Shown: positions 30,905 to 40,700 of the stretch, one piece after another | Numbering within the stretch: position 1 is the stretch's first letter | Layout: each line of letters starts with the position of its first letter | NCBI GenBank assembly: GCA_029204225.1 | Contig: CM055099.1 | Span: 45,405,489-45,469,488, forward strand | Reading direction: 5' to 3' | DNA: 64,000 nucleotides | Origin: Diphasiastrum complanatum | Taxonomy: Eukaryota > Streptophyta > Lycopodiopsida > Lycopodiales > Lycopodiaceae | Position numbers and translations under genes: made by a program | Notes under the pieces: generated by a model | Database searches by the model: none | The model's input: only the letters and a program-made list of their open reading frames with translations | What the model was told of the DNA's origin: nothing

Positions 30905-33265
30905 AGCTGCCAAAGGAGAATCAGAAACAACAGGAGGAGCCAGAAGGAGCTTAACACACAAATCCCTCTTCATTGTAGTGAGCCGAGGAGAAGGTTTAGG
31001 AGAAGACTTCCCGGAAGCATTTCTCTTCTTTGCAATTCCGAGGGAACAATAGCCATCAAAGAAGCAGAAGGTGATAAGACACGTTGCCCTTTGCAATTAG
31101 AGGTAGGAGTGTCGTTGATGCCAATGTTGCCCGAGGACTGTGGAAATTAGCATTGTGCTAAACCATGGATTGATCAGAAGTGTCTAAAAGAGATGAGAAA
31201 AACTCTTCCGGAGGGTAGTCTGTCCACAACCGAGGTAAAGAAGAGACGCGAGCAAGCATGGGCCTGGGAGAAGGAACCTCAGGTACTTCTGACCCAACAA
31301 CATAGGACGAAACAAATTGAAGTGGAACAACCTGTTGCAGCTATTCAGGGGGCATAATCACAGTAGAACTCTGACGCTCAGCAGGTGTAGATGGTGCAAA
31401 CAAGGAGCTTTCTTGATGCTGAAAGGTAGAAGATCTGCCAAGCAAATTCGAATTAAACAAGGGCGGCGATGACGACTGACGGTGCACAATGGACGTAGGT
31501 AGCAAAGGAGCTGCAGACGAAGGCCATAGTTGTTGTTAGAGGTAAAGGCACAACACGACAAGGCTGGGAAACAACGGGAAGCAGCCGTTTGCCCAGACAA
31601 GGAATTGGGCATGAAGCAACCGCATGACCAAGACGACGACAACGATAGCAAGAATTTGGAAACCCTTTGAAAACGACAGTATGAGAATAAACTTGATTAC
31701 CGTAGTGGACTACAATCGCCCCACAAGGGGATCAGCCAGCTTCCACAAAACGCAAGCAGGATTGTGAAGTTTGGGAGGCTGAATAAGCAAAAACTTTCCA
31801 AGACTAGGAAGAACCACATCCAGAGCTGGCAATAGTTTAGGAGGGAAGAATGGGAGCTCAACCCAAACCGTAACTTCCATCTGTGACGAATCATCAATCG
31901 TGAAGGCGTTGGTATATCTAGTGACGTAAACAGAATTGTCGGCATAAAGATAAGGGCCATTAGCGAGGATGGAATTAACCTCCTGAGCACTACCAAAGCT
32001 GGAACAAGAAGAAGCCTTTACCCAAAGCCTGGGAGGCAAGCACCTTAGCATTGAGTCGCTCCCAGTGACTCACTTCGAAGCGTTTGACACTATCTGCAAA
32101 AGGGGGTTTGCCCATAAAATAAACAACTATAGAGCTGTTAGAAAGAGCATCGAGATGGGCTGAAAAAAGAGATGGATCAAGGTGGAAGGTACAGACCTTC
32201 AGACCATTATGCGCAGGAGGGGGAGCAGCTCGGAAAGTGAATACGCCATTTGGGAGGCCACTCGTAGAAGGGGCACCACTGTCAGGTGCAAAGAAGAGTT
32301 CTGCTATGCCTGCAGCAACAGTTGGTTGTAAGCCTCTGGGATGCAAAAATGTGATTGAGGAACCTGCCGCAGAGGAGGGTGTTCTCACTTCCTACCTGAC
32401 GCAACGAGGATGCCCAAGCTTCTGTCGTTGCTTGCCTTTCCGCTTGACAACATGTAGAAGTGGTGGGGGCGAAAAGTGCAGGATTGGCCTGTTGTCGCTG
32501 TGGTTGAAGGCGAGGATGAGGTCGAGAATCCTTGGTGCGAGCCGAACTGGCAACAAACTACAACCGAGCTGGAAGATCGTGAACTGACATGGAAGGAGTG
32601 AGCTGGATCGACGAAGTTGGGAACGAAGTAACAGGCTCCCTGGGTGGAGACGCCTGAGGAGAGAGAAGAAGAGATTCCATCAACCGACACAACCAAAGAG
32701 GAGTAGGAAACTAGTGAGACATAGATGGACGAGAGCGGAGGAGCGGGTGGGCCCAAGGAGGGAAGTCCACAATAGAAAGAGAGAAAAAAAAGGAAAACAC
32801 AACAGAGAGAGGAACCTGCGGAACAGGAGCAGTAGAAAGAAAGTAGCTAGGAGCAGCGGGCTTAGAGGAGGGAGAAGAAACTGTTGAAGCAGGAAAAGAA
32901 GAAGCAAGCGAAGAAGAAGGAGAGAAAGAAGGGAGGGAAGGAAAGAAAGAAAGCGGAGCTGAGAAAGAGAGAGTATGCAAAAAGGGCAAAAAAAAGAGGA
33001 GAGGAAGAGGACGAAGATGACACTTTACACGTGGGAGAAGGCGACAAGCCATCACCTCCACAACTTTGCAAAACAGGAGAAGGGGCATCCGACAGCAAGG
33101 GAACCGCAATAGAAGAGCGCAAAGACGGCTGCAGGGATGTGCCCACAAAAGCAGATGAAGGGCCGAAGCCAACTCAACATCCATGTCAACGTCTTGTGAA
33201 AAATCCACAAATTCGCTAGTAAGAGGAGAAGACCAAAGACGGCCATCGCCAATAGCCATCGCCAT
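30905..33265 (-). pseudogene. LINE ORF1 remnant with DUF4283-like domain and zinc knuckle
   Basis: On the - strand from 33265: a Ser/Pro-rich N-terminal region, then at about 32380-31700 a region with VCTFHLDPSLFSAHLDALS, SVKRFEVSHWERLNAKVLAS, and VTVWVELPFFPPKLLPAL, which resembles the DUF4283 domain of plant L1 ORF1. A C-x2-C-x4-H-x4-C knuckle (CYRCRRLGHAVASC) is encoded at about 31652-31611. The tail has Pro/Ser-rich low-complexity sequence. Several frames are involved, so it is broken. ORF1 protein binds LINE RNA. Confidence 0.75.
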
Positions 33266-33296
33266 CGCTATCCACCGCCATTGTAATTGTAGTATA

Positions 33297-33430
33297 CATT
33301 TTGAAAAATGTATTAGTCTCCTTAGGGCCTCTTTCCATGTGGGGGACTATCTATGCTTTCCAAAGCTGAAATTTTTTTTTATGTACATTTTGAAAATTAT
33401 ATTAGTCTCTTAGGGCCTCTTTCCATGTGG
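33297..33430 (+). repeat. Imperfect direct repeat of about 46 bp
   Basis: TACATTTTGAAAAATGTATT... at about 33295 recurs at about 33384 with the shared tail AGGGCCTCTTTCCATGTGG. The copies are about 88 bp apart. The first copy abuts the LINE 5' end. It could be a local tandem duplication rather than a target-site duplication, because the T-run lies on the wrong side for the latter. Confidence 0.65.
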
Positions 33431-33587
33431 CCCAATGCTACACCATGTTTTGTCATGTTCTTACCCGGCTGAACGGTCTCCCATTCTCTCGGCACGTAAA
33501 ATCAGTTTTTAAATTTTTACAAAGGAAATGGTGATGCCTCACAGAATGTAATCTGTGGGGCAAATTTTGTTTTGACAAAAAAAATTT

Positions 33588-33676
33588 TACAGGCACCTTC
33601 CAGACACCGAAAGGTGCACGTAAAATTTTTTACGTTTTTTACATGCACCTTCCGCCCGGAAGGTGCGTGTAAAAAA
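33588..33676. repeat. Two related hairpins with GCACCTTCC/GGAAGGTGC arms
   Basis: The first imperfect hairpin is at about 33588-33630, with arms AAAATTTTACAGGCACCTT and its near-complement. The second has 20-bp arms at 33635-33654 (TTTTTTACATGCACCTTCCG) and 33657-33676 with one mismatch and a 2-nt loop. Both share the same core, suggesting a foldback or MITE-like element. Confidence 0.75.
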
Positions 33677-33750
33677 AAATTTACGTCAAAATAAAAAAGA
33701 AAAAAAAAAAGGTAAAAACGGAATTCACGGCGGGGAAGGGCCGGCTCCTC

Positions 33751-33827
33751 GGCCCTTCCGCCCGTGGAGGACTGTGTGCCCTCGGACCTCCGCCCTCGGG
33801 CGCACAGTCTTCCAGGGCGGAAGGGCC
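33751..33827. repeat. GC-rich 77-nt hairpin
   Basis: Arms 33751-33781 and 33798-33827 pair over about 30 bp with one bulged base and two mismatches around a 16-nt loop. The first 13 bp (GGCCCTTCCGCCC) are perfect. Pairing continues imperfectly outwards to about 33733 and 33850, ending in a C-run at 33846-33856. The size and shape resemble a small-RNA precursor, but no mature sequence can be assigned. Confidence 0.7.
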
Positions 33828-34022
33828 TCGGAGGAGGACCTTCTCCCCCCCCCCCCGCTTGATTTCTTTGAAATCTCCAAACTCACTCACTCAATGTTCA
33901 ATAACATGTGCTCTAGAAAATGTCACCATGCTGGGGTGAGGAATGGAAAGAGCCCTTAATGTTTTGCAAAAAGCCAAAAAAATGGAAATGCATTTTTTCT
34001 GAAAATTTTAAATTGCATCCTC

Positions 34023-34049
<27 letters not shown>
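34023..34049 (+). repeat. (TG)n microsatellite in the IDH upstream region
   Basis: An uninterrupted run of about 13 TG units about 200 bp upstream of the start codon. Confidence 0.95.
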
Positions 34050-34055
<6 letters not shown>

Positions 34056-34082
34056 TGATTTTTCAATGTGCCAGGCCGCCAT

Positions 34083-34242
34083 AGCCAATGAGAAACAAAG
34101 AAAGGATCGCAAAAAATGGCTCGGCAAACACGGGATCGCAAAAAATAGCTCGCAGATTTCCTGTTTCCTGTCTCTCTATCTCTCTTACCGACATGTAACC
34201 AGTAAGATACAATTTTCATTTCCCCATCGTCGAAGTGAAGGA
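34083..34242 (+). promoter_or_regulatory. IDH promoter-proximal/5' leader region
   Basis: A CCAAT box lies at 34085-34089. An imperfect tandem repeat of about 29 bp beginning GGATCGCAAAAAAT occurs at 34104 and 34133. A pyrimidine-rich tract (34160-34185) is typical of plant leaders. No TATA box is evident, as in many housekeeping genes. The transcription start cannot be placed from sequence. Confidence 0.4.
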
Positions 34243-34782
34243 ATGGCAAGCACATCGGGGCAGCTATGGCGGAGGCTATCCGCGCTGAAGAAAAGCTCCT
34301 GGACGCAACTGCCTAAATTCCGATTATGTGAGGGTCAGATGCGCAGGATCACATATATGCCTCGGCCTGGCGATGGAGCTCCCCGCGCAGTCACGCTCAT
34401 TCCGGGTGATGGAATTGGCCCTCTGGTGACTGGAGCGGTTGTGCAGGTGATGAAGGCAATGCACGCCCCGCTCTACTTCGAGACCTATGAGGTGAGTGGG
34501 AAGATGGACAAAGTGCCGAATGAGGTGATCGATTCCATCAGGAAAAACAAGGTATGCTTGAAAGGAGGGTTAGCCACTCCTGTGGGCGGGGGTGTTAGCT
34601 CTCTCAATGTGCAGTTGCGCAAGGAGCTAGACTTGTATGCCTCGCTTGTGCACTGTTTCAACCTGCCTGGACTGCAGACGCGCCATGACAACGTGAACAT
34701 TGTGGTTATAAGGGAGAACACGGAGGGGGAGTACTCTGGATTAGAGCATGAAGTCGTGCCTGGAGTAGTTGAAAGCCTAAAG
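34243..34782 (+). CDS. IDH exon 1
   Basis: It encodes residues 1-180, including the presequence and N-terminal Rossmann-like half, and ends in phase 0 after the residues VVESLK. The donor is AAG|GCTAGT, a non-canonical GC donor. Confidence 0.93.
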
Positions 34783-37700
34783 GCTAGTTCTAATCCCTGG
34801 CCGAGAAGATGATGAACATACCAAATATCAAATTATGAAACAACTAGCATTAGCCACCTCCTGATACTTATTTTTTTCAATTCTCCTTTAGGTCACTAGG
34901 AAGTTCAGAGAAGATGATGGACATCAGATAATTATAAACATGCAAATTATGAGTGAATCAAGAAGTAGTAGCTTCCTCATGGTATTTGTTTTCTGCCCTG
35001 ATTTAGGTTATCACGAAGTTTTGTTCGGAGCGAATTGCCAAATATGCCTTCGAGTATGCTTATCTCAACAACAGGAAGACTGTGACCGCGGTGCACAAGG
35101 CCAATATCATGAAGCTAGCCGATGGTCTGTTTCTTGAATCTTGTCGTGAGATTGCCAAAAACTATCCGGGAATCAAATATAATGAAATTATTGTGGACAA
35201 TTGCTGCATGCAGCTCGTTTCTCGACCTCAACAGTTTGATGTTATGGTGAGTCTTTGCCTAATTCGTTTGAGGGTGTGGCGTAGAGTTTCCAGTGTGTCT
35301 GATATGTCCGATTGAGAGATCTGTGCTGTTTTTATATGGTCAAATACCTTTTTTCGTGAAGGAGTGGAGACGTGAAGGCTTTGATATAAAGGAACAATTT
35401 TGCGTTTCTCAGGAAGTTCATAAAAAGGTGATCACAAAAAGTCCCTAGTAAAAAGATCACAAGCAGACAATTCAATGAAAAAAATCTGCTATAATTTATG
35501 AAATTTGTAAGTTTACCAGATGTAGTAGAAGCATTTCTCAATCCGAAAGATATAACAAGGTATTCACATAGGCCAAATACTGTTTTAAAGGCAACTTTAT
35601 GTACAGATTCTAGAATGATTTTGACTTGTTAGTATTTGTTTTTTAAATGAATTTTACTAAAAATACTAGCTCCCTAAATGTATGTTAGTTGTCATCAATG
35701 CACGGAAACAAATCTTTACGTATTCTTGTTAAGAGCTCTATAGTTGTTACGAACATAATCACAGACATTGTATCTGAGTTGCATTGCGTTCCAAAATGAC
35801 CATTTTGGAATTGTTCCAAAAAACTGAGTCGTTTCAGATTGCAACGTAGTGTATTTTCTTTAAAATCTTTTTTCTATTCTGCAAAAATAATAATATGTTT
35901 GGTGTGAAAAAATATAACAACTAAAGGCTGTAAAAAGATTGAAAATGCATTGTAGAAGTTTGTAAACTGTGAATCAGACTATCAGTGCTGTATGATTTGT
36001 TGGTACTTATACTAGTGTAGATGGTAACAATCTAGTTTGTTGTCATAGTTTATAGCTTACGGTCATGCACATTGAGCTGCTTGCATGTAATATTGAGCTA
36101 TTAAGGAACCTTGCAAAAGCCATTCAAAGGATTTTAACTAAACTAAAACTATCCTCATCTTAAGGGTTATCCCTAGTGATCTTTACAATGAAAATGGTCA
36201 ATATGTCGTAAACCATATGTTATTTGTCATATGACAAGGAGTGGGCTAATGGCCAAGTACATGAGTCAAATAGATAGACAATGGACTCATAGAGTTATGT
36301 GACACGATATAACATGAAAATAAACCCTAAATCCCTATGACTTGGATGCATCATGATTAGATAAAGATTCCTCCTCTTCACCGTCATTGGTGGATGAGTA
36401 GGAAGATAGGGAATCCTCCTCAAGGATGCATTGCTGTCTTTGTGAGCCTACCTTTGTCGTTGCCTCTAGGTCTATCGGGGCCTTGCCTGGTGGCTACTCC
36501 CTCCACTTGTGATAATGGTGTCTTAGGCTCAACACACAAATCCATTAGCCGTACTCTCTACCTACCATCTCCACCTCGGCCCCCCCGCATATAGGTAATG
36601 GACCCAATGAAACATCCCTGTTTGCCTTCCAAATCCAACATCTATCTCTTGGTCCTACACGATAAAGGGCCATGACCTGCACAAAGACATAGGACATTGT
36701 CAGTTTATAGAAAACAATGAGAAGTCAAAATGTAAGAGAACCTAACACCACAGTAGGGCAAACACTAACTGATCTACCCAACCTTGCCTACTCCCTGATA
36801 TGGAGCAAGCCCTTCCTAGCCCAGTGTGAGGCCTGGTAGCATGCATACTACCAAGTGTCAGCCACGTGGCTCTGACGTGGCCGACTGCACGTCGGGACCC
36901 AATGTGGGGCCCTATCCTGCTGATAGGGTCCTAGGCTGTGTTAGGGCCGCCATAGCTATGGACCGTGCTGGGGCACACTACTCACACTGTCTTGCCCTGT
37001 TGGACGTGTACGCTGGACACGTCCCTGACTGTGGTATCTGACCTCTTGTGTTCTCCAGGGTTCGGCACTGGTTACGTGCTCGTAACACTCCCTCCCCCTT
37101 AAGAACCGTCTTGGTCCTCTAAGACAAAATCTGGAAAAATCTTGCGAAGGCGCTGCCTCTTTCCCAGGTGGCATTCTCAACAGGCTTATCGTTCCACTTG
37201 ACTAGATATTCTCGGTATAGTGTATGACGAGTCTGCGTCTCTCTACTATCAAGAATCTCCTCTGGTTCATGTGGAGGTTGCTGAGAATCCAATGGGAGAA
37301 CTAGAACACTGTCCCCTACTAGATTTTCTGATCTGGCTAAGGCCTTTCGTAGCTGACTTACATGAAAAACTGGAAAAACCTTACTGCTGTGTGGGAGTTC
37401 TAGTTCATAGGTGACCTCGCCTAGTCTCCTACTGATGGTAAAAGGACCACAATACCTAGGATACAACTTAGCACACACTCCTGATTTGAGGGTTTTAGAG
37501 TCAACTGGGACTCTCAAGTAGACTTTCTCGCCAGCGGAGAACTGCACATCCCGTCTGTGTGGATCTGCATAATGCCTGGCTCGATCCTAGGACTGCCTAA
37601 TGCTACGCTTAGCATGTTTTATCATCTGGTTTAGGTCTTCTAAAAAGTTTCTAGCTGCTTCAACTTTTTTCCTGTTTAAACCCTATAGCTGTGGGTGAGC

Positions 37701-40700
37701 ATGGCTGGAAAACATACATCAGCATAAATGGGCTGTATCCCGTAGTTGAATGTTTGGCATTGTTATAAGCAAACTCTAATATCGAGAGATACTCCTCCCA
37801 ATTAGTCTGCTTTTTGCTGACGTATGCACGAAGCATATCCTTCAGCACTTGATTTACTCTTTCTATTTGACCGTCCGTCTGTGGATGGTCGATAGTACTC
37901 ATATTAAGTTTAGTATGGAGATGATGGAATACTGGGAGTGCTTTGTGCATTAAAACAGGTTGAAGAAGAGGATCAGGTCATTGATTAAACTTACTGTCCC
38001 GATCGCTGACTATGCAAGAAGGTAGACCGTACAATTCAAATAGCCCATTTACAAACAACCTCGCTAACTCTGGAGCTCCAACGGTTGTTTTGGTCGGAAT
38101 AAAGTGAGCCAGTTTGGTCAGACGGTCAAATGTGACCCATATAGCGTCGTTACCCTTTTGTGTTTTAGGCATGCCTACTATAAAATCCATGGAGATACTC
38201 TCCCATTTACCAGTTGGTAATCGTCCTGCCTTTAAACGCTCTGCCTTAGTTACCTGATATTTCTGGCAATTGGTTACATACTATTGGACGTCCTTTTTCA
38301 TACTGGGCGAGAAAAATTGCCTACGAAGAAGCTCATAGGTCTTTTGAATGCCTGGGTGCCCCGCACTAGGATTGTCATGACACTCATATAGGACCTGCTG
38401 CCTATAATCCTTTGAATTGGGGACACATACTCTATCTCTATAGAGCAAGTACTCATCCTGAATGGAATACTGTTTCCATTTGAATCCTTGAGTCAGCTGA
38501 CCCTCAACCACTGGGGTTTACGTGGGTAATACAGGCTCAGAGTCCTCAATGTCATCTGACGTATACTCGGACTCATCATCCTCAACGGAAGCTGCCGTAT
38601 TCGAGAAGAATGTATCATGCTGGCACTTCCCTCTCAAGGACTCGAGTAACTCATTACGAATCTGAGTAAAACTCAGCTCGTTTATCATAGGCATTCTACT
38701 AAGGGCGTTTGCTACTGTATTGAATTTCCCTCGTCTATATCTGATAGACATATCAAACTCTTGCATTAACTCAGCCCAACGAGCTTTCCGACCTCTGAGC
38801 TCAGGCTGATTGCAAAGGTATCTGAGACTTTCATGGTCTGGTAGGACCTCAAAGTTGGCACCACCATACAAATAGTGCCTCCAAGTCTTAAGGGCATGAA
38901 CTATGGAGAAGAGTTCCTTTTCATAGGCACTGTACCTAGTTTGTGTTGGCTCGAGTTTTTTACTCTTGAACGTAACTAGTCGTCCACTCTGAGTTATTTA
39001 GTTGAATTCTTGACTGATATCTTTGTAACCATTGAGTTGTCCACAGTTTTGGATTCAATTGTGATATTAGAAGTGGAATCTGATACATGGATTACATTGG
39101 ATCTGTTAATTGATAGAAGCTTGTCCCTAGAGTTAATGCTCTTGGATCCATAGGGGTTCGAAGCTTATCACTAACCTGGAAGGATCAGAATGTAATGTTG
39201 AACCATGTTAATTGTTTTACTTAAATCACAAGGTCAGGTATGGATCAGTGGTATCCATCTGAAAGGCATGCTAGTTATCCAAATGAATGGATTCTCTAAG
39301 GTTTGGGACCAAGAGATAATATCTTATATGGACTATAGGACAGCTAGATGATCAGTGGATCTCTAGAATATCAGATAAGGCGGTTAAGGGCTTTGGGAAG
39401 AGCTGGTTCTTGTTTCTCCCTCTTCCCTCATCAGAATTCGGTGAGAACAGTTGCAATCTGTTGGTTGGAAGAGGGCGCTACTAGTCAGGTCATTCCCACT
39501 TTGAATTCTGAGCAGATCTGAGCCAGGACAGCAATCAGCTACTTGGAGGAGGGCGCTGGTTCTGTTTTGCTCAATCATTCATTTCTCTCTCAGATCTTGT
39601 CAGATTTGCATGAGATTTGTTGCAATCTGTTGGTTAGAGGAGGGCGCTCCATCTCAGATTTCCTCCCACTCAATTTTCACTACATTGGAAGCAGGGCAGT
39701 CATCCAACCATTTGAAGTAGGGCGCTGGATCTGAATGCCAAATATCATCCTAACTCTTTCATAAATTGTCAGAATTGAATAGGATCTTTTGCTAGTGGTT
39801 TCTCTTGCACAGGCTCTTTCTTTCATAGTGAATAGAAGTCATATAGAAGCTGATCAGAATCTGATTTTTCAGATCTGAGGCACCTATTTGATGTAGCCAG
39901 CAAGTAGGGAATAGTCCATATCTTGGTTCACTCAATAGGCAATGAATAGAGTTGAAATAGGATTGAATTAGGATCATTCTTATGATCTACAGCTGTTCTA
40001 TGTGTATTTCAGATGCATGTTTCATTCCTAGATCTATTAGGCTCAAGTAGTCCTTGAAAATAGCATTTCTAGGGTCCTGAATCCGGATTTTGAGCTATTC
40101 TAGCATTCTCTGTTTTTACAACAGTTCCAACGATCAGAACTATCATATCAGCGATCAACAGCCAGTGAACCAGCAGTGATTTGTCTTCCAATAGCGATCT
40201 GCAAAGACATCAGCAATCAGGTCTTGCTGTAGCGATCAGGTACAATCGGTAGTGATCTGTTCAAATTTGTCAGTGTCTCTAGATAGTGGTGCAGTTCCAA
40301 CAATTCTGCAGCCACCAAAGAGGTCCAATAGACAACGATCCATGTAAACCTTCTCTCTCATGTGTTTGGCTAATGTTTCTTCACAATAGGAATCTTGTCT
40401 TGGGTTACTTGTATGATCAAGTCGGTTTTCTAACATGGTATCAGAGCGTGGTCAAGATTTGAGAGAACAAGAAGGTACTTAACGAACGGAGTCCATCATC
40501 AGTGATCACATGCAGGTTGATTCAACCATCTTCGAGGTGTGGAGGTGGTGTCTCTAGCCAGCTCTCAAGTTTGATCATCTACAATGGTGGCAGTTTTGTG
40601 AGAAGATCTAGTGCTACAAGAAGAAGAGCTGAGCTGCAAGGAGGAGATTAAGAAATCTGCCTCAGATTTCAGGTTGCTATAGGATAGCAAAGCATGGAGT

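Larger units (their letters stand above)
29430..33290 (-). mobile_element. Decayed L1-type LINE
   Basis: Read on the - strand, the element starts near 33290 and runs towards lower coordinates. ORF1 has a DUF4283-like domain and a CCHC knuckle. The ORF2 endonuclease has an inverted N-terminal segment, an SARLDRFYVS motif, a DHSP motif, a linker with FFRTLHCRSSAS and then the RT entry motif LPLGKTLGPDGNIPQFF. The RT is cut off near 29430-29460, before its palm. Many stops and frameshifts are present. I could not identify the 3' end or a poly(A) tail. 29111-29430 may hold more of it. Confidence 0.8.
36733..38996 (-). mobile_element. Truncated Ty3/gypsy chromovirus (3' half plus 3' LTR)
   Basis: The LTR at 36733-37087 matches those of the full element at 45081-51194. 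It is followed in + coordinates by CTCCCTCCCCCTT, the complement of the purine tract. On the - strand the order is RNase H (38990-38520), integrase H2C2 and D-D-E core (38500-37660, with an insertion at 37934-37986), then chromodomain (37270-37119, [20 protein letters not shown]). Gag, protease and RT are missing beyond 38996. Frame breaks occur at about 38517, 38278 and 37985. A dead copy of the same family, clearly more diverged than the 45-kb copy. Confidence 0.88.

Noticed and set aside
32711-33265. Membrane-protein-like - strand frames with poly-Leu/Phe/Ser
   Set aside because: The Leu/Phe/Ser runs come from AAG/GAA-rich low-complexity sequence in the LINE ORF1 N-terminal region, not from a membrane protein gene.
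33297-33430. Direct repeats as target-site duplication of a SINE or LINE
   Set aside because: The repeats are too long (about 46 bp) and the T-run lies next to the wrong copy, so local duplication is more likely.
33663-33959. ORF across the GC-rich hairpin
   Set aside because: It spans homopolymer and inverted-repeat sequence; the peptide is low complexity.
34024-34242. In-frame upstream start for IDH giving a Cys-Val repeat N-terminus
   Set aside because: It is generated by the TG microsatellite. The Met at 34243 begins a normal mitochondrial presequence.
34892-35006. Exon start at the first (decoy) acceptor of IDH intron 1
   Set aside because: It would shift the frame before the conserved [17 protein letters not shown] segment. 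The acceptor at 35006 keeps the frame.
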